Below, piece after piece: positions 61,413 to 64,000 of a stretch of DNA of 64,000 nucleotides. Where the stretch lies: NCBI GenBank assembly GCA_964388275.1, contig CAYLZD010000012.1, forward strand, positions 1 through 64,000. Reading direction: 5' to 3'. The stretch is from JARYLZ01 sp964388275. GTDB lineage: Bacteria > Bacteroidota > Ignavibacteria > SZUA-365. The notes under the pieces are model-generated. The model was not told the DNA's origin. It searched no databases and saw only the letters and a program-made list of their open reading frames with translations. Within the stretch, counting starts at the first letter, position 1, and each line of letters begins with the position of its first letter. A program made the translations under genes and the position numbers.

Positions 61413-64000
61413 TCAGCCGGCGGATTGCGGATTCGCTGGACTCAGCTTCTCGCGGCGTCGCTTCAGGACCTGCCTTACGGCGTAGAACAACAGGACGGCG
61501 GCCAGCAGGTAATTAGTCAGAATAGTGACGGTCAATCCCGCGCGATAGCTCCTCGGCTCGAAGCTCATCGTTATCGTGTGCTTTCCGGCCGGAACGACGA
61601 GGGCGCGCAGGAGATAATCGCAGCGCAGGATTTCCGCCGCTTCGCCATCGATCTCTGCCGTCCAGCCGCTCGGATAGTATACCTCGCTCAACTTCAGGAC
61701 CGCATCGACAGGCGTCTCGGCTTCGATAGTGATCTGGTTGATACCGAAAGACGTCACAGCTGCGCGCGCCCGGGCGATCACGGAATCTTCCGCCGCGGCC
61801 GGCGGTCGGGACGGCGCCGCGCTGAGATACGCCACCTTGTCGGGCTCGTAGCCGGGAAGGGAGGCGATTTTTCGGAACATCAGGGAATCCTCGGGGATCA
61901 CTTCGTGACGGCCTACGAAGAAAGCCCTCGGAAGCACGGCTGTGTTCTGATAAACCCTCTCGTTCGCGCCCTGGTACGCCATTCTCAGCCATGGCGCGTT
62001 CAGTTCCATGTTGTTAGGCACAACGGCGTATTTCGTATTGAGCATGCTGAGGAGCGCCCAGTTCGCGCTATGCACCTGGTCCGCGGTCTGGAAACGGAAT
62101 TCTCCGAAAAGCCGGTTCCTGATGTCGTCATAATACTTCATCTTCGCGGGATGGTATCCGGCCACGCTCTGTATGCCGAAGGCGACATAGTAGTTGTCGG
62201 TCCCGTGCATGATAGGGAGAATTCGGAACAGCGACTTGTCCTGCTCGAGAAGCTCCACGACATCGGTCTTGGCCAGCGACTGTTCCTGCGTTCGCTTATG
62301 CTCCATTTTCATGGGCTTGTAGTCTACGATCCAGAGGTCCGCTATCAGTATCAACAGCAACCCTCCGTGCAGCGGCGCTGTGGAGAGGCTGCCGCGCGAG
62401 TAGAGCCAGAGCAACAGGCCGGCGGCGGCCATGAGGAAGACGGCGAGCAGGGCGTCGTTGACGGCCATTTTGTAGATGCCGTCGCGGGTCATGTTCCTGT
62501 ACTCCGGCTGGACCTGGCTCAGCTGTCCGGCTTGGGCGGCTTCCTCCACCTGCCTGATGTATTCCCACGATCTCGGCTGATTCTTCTGGAGATTTTGGAC
62601 GATCTCGTCCTTGACGACACCGCCCAGAAGCACAAGCAACAGAGTCAATCCGCCGGCGGAAGCCACAGGAATCCAGACGGCTTTCGCGAGTTTGCGCGAC
62701 ACATCCCCGGAGTCGGCCCTGCTTCGTTCCCGCACACGCTTGATTATCTCGGTCAGCCCGACACCCGCAAGCATTCCCATGCACAGAGCATTGAGATAGA
62801 GTATCATCGATGGAATGCGGAAATTATTGAAAAACGGCACGTACTTGAAGAAGAGGTCGTACAGGACGCCGAAATTCCGTCCAAAGGATACCAGCAGAGA
62901 GACGAGGCCGAGTAAAATCCAGAAATGGACGAAGCGATTACGCGGCTGGAGAATAATGCCGAGCAGGGCGAGGAAACTTATAACCACGCCCAGATATATC
63001 GGCGATTCAGTGAAGGGCATAGTGCCCCAGTATGTAAAATTACCGAAGCCCACGAAGGATGGGACGAAGAAGGTGATGACCTCGATAGGGCTGAAAGACC
63101 AGTTGGTGGCATAATCGTAATCCAGGCCGCCTCCCGCCGGCGCGTGGCCTGATCCGCCCGAACCGGCGCCGCGGATCGAGAAGTCCTTGTATTCCCAGGT
63201 GGCGAAGTAAGGTCCCGACAGCATTAAAAATGCGAACACAGCGGCGGCGATCGCGATTCCGGCGACAACCGCCGTGTTGACCGGCTTCTCCCCCTCATAG
63301 AGTTTGAAGAGAATGTAGAGGAACACCGCCATCATGTTGTAGAAAACCATCTGCACATGGCCGGAGTTGAAAGTGAAATGCAGAGCGGCGACAAGAAAGG
63401 CGACGGTGAGCAGGGACTTGCGCTCGAAAAGCCTGTCGACCAGCAGCAGCAAGGCCGGAAGCCAGGCGAACACCGTGATCTTTGTGTTGTGCCCGGCCAT
63501 TATCCAGTTCAGAGAATACAGGGAAAAGACCACCGAGACCGCGATCAGGAGAGCGGTCATCGGCTCGAATTTCCTCCTCAAGCCGAAGAAATATGTGAAC
63601 AATCCCAGCAGGAAGTAGTTGAACACGTCCCAGAATATGGCCGGCAGCGGCAGAATGTTGATGACGGCCTGTATCCAGCCGTAGACCTGGAGCAGCAGCA
63701 TGGGCTTGAGCGGATCCAGAAAAGTGTGAAGATACATACCGTGGCCGGGAGAGGATGATCCCCAGGTAGGCATTCCGGAAAAGATGTACGGATTCCAGAA
63801 GGCGTTAACGCCGGCATCCTTGGCCGCTTCAAGATATCCCTGCTCGAACTGTATGGCCGAGATGTTGTCCGCCGTGTTGAACACCTTGCCGGAAAAAAAA
63901 GCTTCATGGAAAAAGACTATCAGAAGCAAAGCCAGGACCGACAGCAGTATCAGATGTGGCCGCTTCTGCAAGAAGGAATACTGCGCCGGTTTCGCCGCGG
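61413..64000 (-). CDS. YfhO-family membrane protein, 5' end cut by window edge
   Basis: At least 862 residues. The frame is open to the last base (…KPAQYSFLQKRPH), so the true start lies outside the window; the TTG at 63971 is probably internal. It carries about 12 transmembrane helices. The first periplasmic loop (FNTADNISAIQFEQGY, WNPYIFSGMPTWG) matches YfhO, a GT-C-fold membrane protein implicated in glycosylating lipoteichoic acid or other lipid-linked polymers in Firmicutes and widespread in Bacteroidota. A large soluble C-terminal part ends with the family beta domain (LKLSEVYYPSGWTAEIDGE, CDYLLRALVVPAGKHTITMSFEP). It leads the visible part of the glycan cluster, so a role in modifying the surface glycan is likely. 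Confidence 0.93.
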   Translation of the reverse strand, partial: AAKPAQYSFLQKRPHLILLSVLALLLIVFFHEAFFSGKVFNTADNISAIQFEQGYLEAAKDAGVNAFWNPYIFSGMPTWGSSSPGHGMYLHTFLDPLKPMLLLQVYGWIQAVINILPLPAIFWDVFNYFLLGLFTYFFGLRRKFEPMTALLIAVSVVFSLYSLNWIMAGHNTKITVFAWLPALLLLVDRLFERKSLLTVAFLVAALHFTFNSGHVQMVFYNMMAVFLYILFKLYEGEKPVNTAVVAGIAIAAAVFAFLMLSGPYFATWEYKDFSIRGAGSGGSGHAPAGGGLDYDYATNWSFSPIEVITFFVPSFVGFGNFTYWGTMPFTESPIYLGVVISFLALLGIILQPRNRFVHFWILLGLVSLLVSFGRNFGVLYDLFFKYVPFFNNFRIPSMILYLNALCMGMLAGVGLTEIIKRVRERSRADSGDVSRKLAKAVWIPVASAGGLTLLLVLLGGVVKDEIVQNLQKNQPRSWEYIRQVEEAAQAGQLSQVQPEYRNMTRDGIYKMAVNDALLAVFLMAAAGLLLWLYSRGSLSTAPLHGGLLLILIADLWIVDYKPMKMEHKRTQEQSLAKTDVVELLEQDKSLFRILPIMHGTDNYYVAFGIQSVAGYHPAKMKYYDDIRNRLFGEFRFQTADQVHSANWALLSMLNTKYAVVPNNMELNAPWLRMAYQGANERVYQNTAVLPRAFFVGRHEVIPEDSLMFRKIASLPGYEPDKVAYLSAAPSRPPAAAEDSVIARARAAVTSFGINQITIEAETPVDAVLKLSEVYYPSGWTAEIDGEAAEILRCDYLLRALVVPAGKHTITMSFEPRSYRAGLTVTILTNYLLAAVLLFYAVRQVLKRRREKLSPANPQSAG

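Noticed and set aside
61425..62915. 496-codon plus-strand frame at the YfhO gene
   Set aside because: Antisense shadow of a well-supported membrane protein; composition is His/Arg/Gln-rich with no domain.
1..64000. tRNA, rRNA, insertion sequences, phage genes, riboswitches
   Set aside because: Looked for T-loop-like, transposase and conserved aptamer motifs by eye and found none convincing; in particular no cobalamin-type box is visible upstream of the BtuF-like unit.

Overview
The window looks like a GC-rich chromosomal segment from a Gram-negative bacterium of the Bacteroidota/Chlorobiota assemblage. The best guess is an Ignavibacteria- or Kapabacteria-like lineage. Six large secreted proteins end in a C-terminal sorting-type tail with the PNPFNPST-like signature of type IX secretion (T9SS) cargo. 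LptC, LpxH, a PorE-like lipoprotein and OmpA domains indicate an outer membrane. The taxonomic call is inference from gene content, not from a marker-gene search.

Layout. (1) 1-6266: a fragment of an OmpA-type protein with a poly-proline stretch is translationally coupled to a 1680-residue secreted protein with a VWA domain, a seven-bladed WD40 propeller, choice-of-anchor-D repeats and a sorting tail. (2) 6352-11097, minus strand: an apparent five-gene unit of a putative beta-barrel protein, a PorE-like propeller-OmpA lipoprotein, rsmG and two lipoproteins. (3) 11351-11712: a small membrane protein that seems split by a frameshift. (4) 11668-19201: three secreted cargo proteins (IgGFc-binding/LamG, kelch, and one unrecognised) around a divergent promoter region, closed by a strong bidirectional terminator. 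(5) 19283-32554: housekeeping genes: pta, gpmI, a Tat-exported class V aminotransferase, rqcH, the C-terminal half of carB, an era/asparaginase/ruvB/lptC unit, rsmA, two small proteins and a STAS protein. (6) 32590-40508, minus strand: aspS, hutI, an ABC ATPase and two tandem DUF2723 membrane glycosyltransferases. (7) 40750-47466: an Omp28-like cargo, glnA and a P-domain cargo. (8) 47727-53297: lpxH, PBP1A, a lipoprotein, a BtuF-like binding protein and proline dehydrogenase. (9) 53546-54307: a HEAT-like orphan in AT-richer flanks with its own terminator. (10) 54706-64000, minus strand: a tightly packed surface-glycan cluster (YfhO, four glycosyltransferases, a flippase, a methyltransferase) that runs off the right edge.

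How it fits together: much of the window serves the cell envelope. It encodes exported adhesin- or propeller-type proteins, a candidate T9SS anchor (PorE-like), enzymes that may glycosylate exported proteins (DUF2723, related to eukaryotic TMEM260), lipid A and peptidoglycan enzymes, and a polysaccharide cluster. I found no tRNA, rRNA, CRISPR array, insertion sequence or prophage. The most unusual items are the VWA-WD40-anchor-D cargo with its coupled OmpA partner, the tandem DUF2723 pair beside a T9SS-rich locus, the lone carB half, and two unrelated enzymes sharing nearly the same Tat leader.
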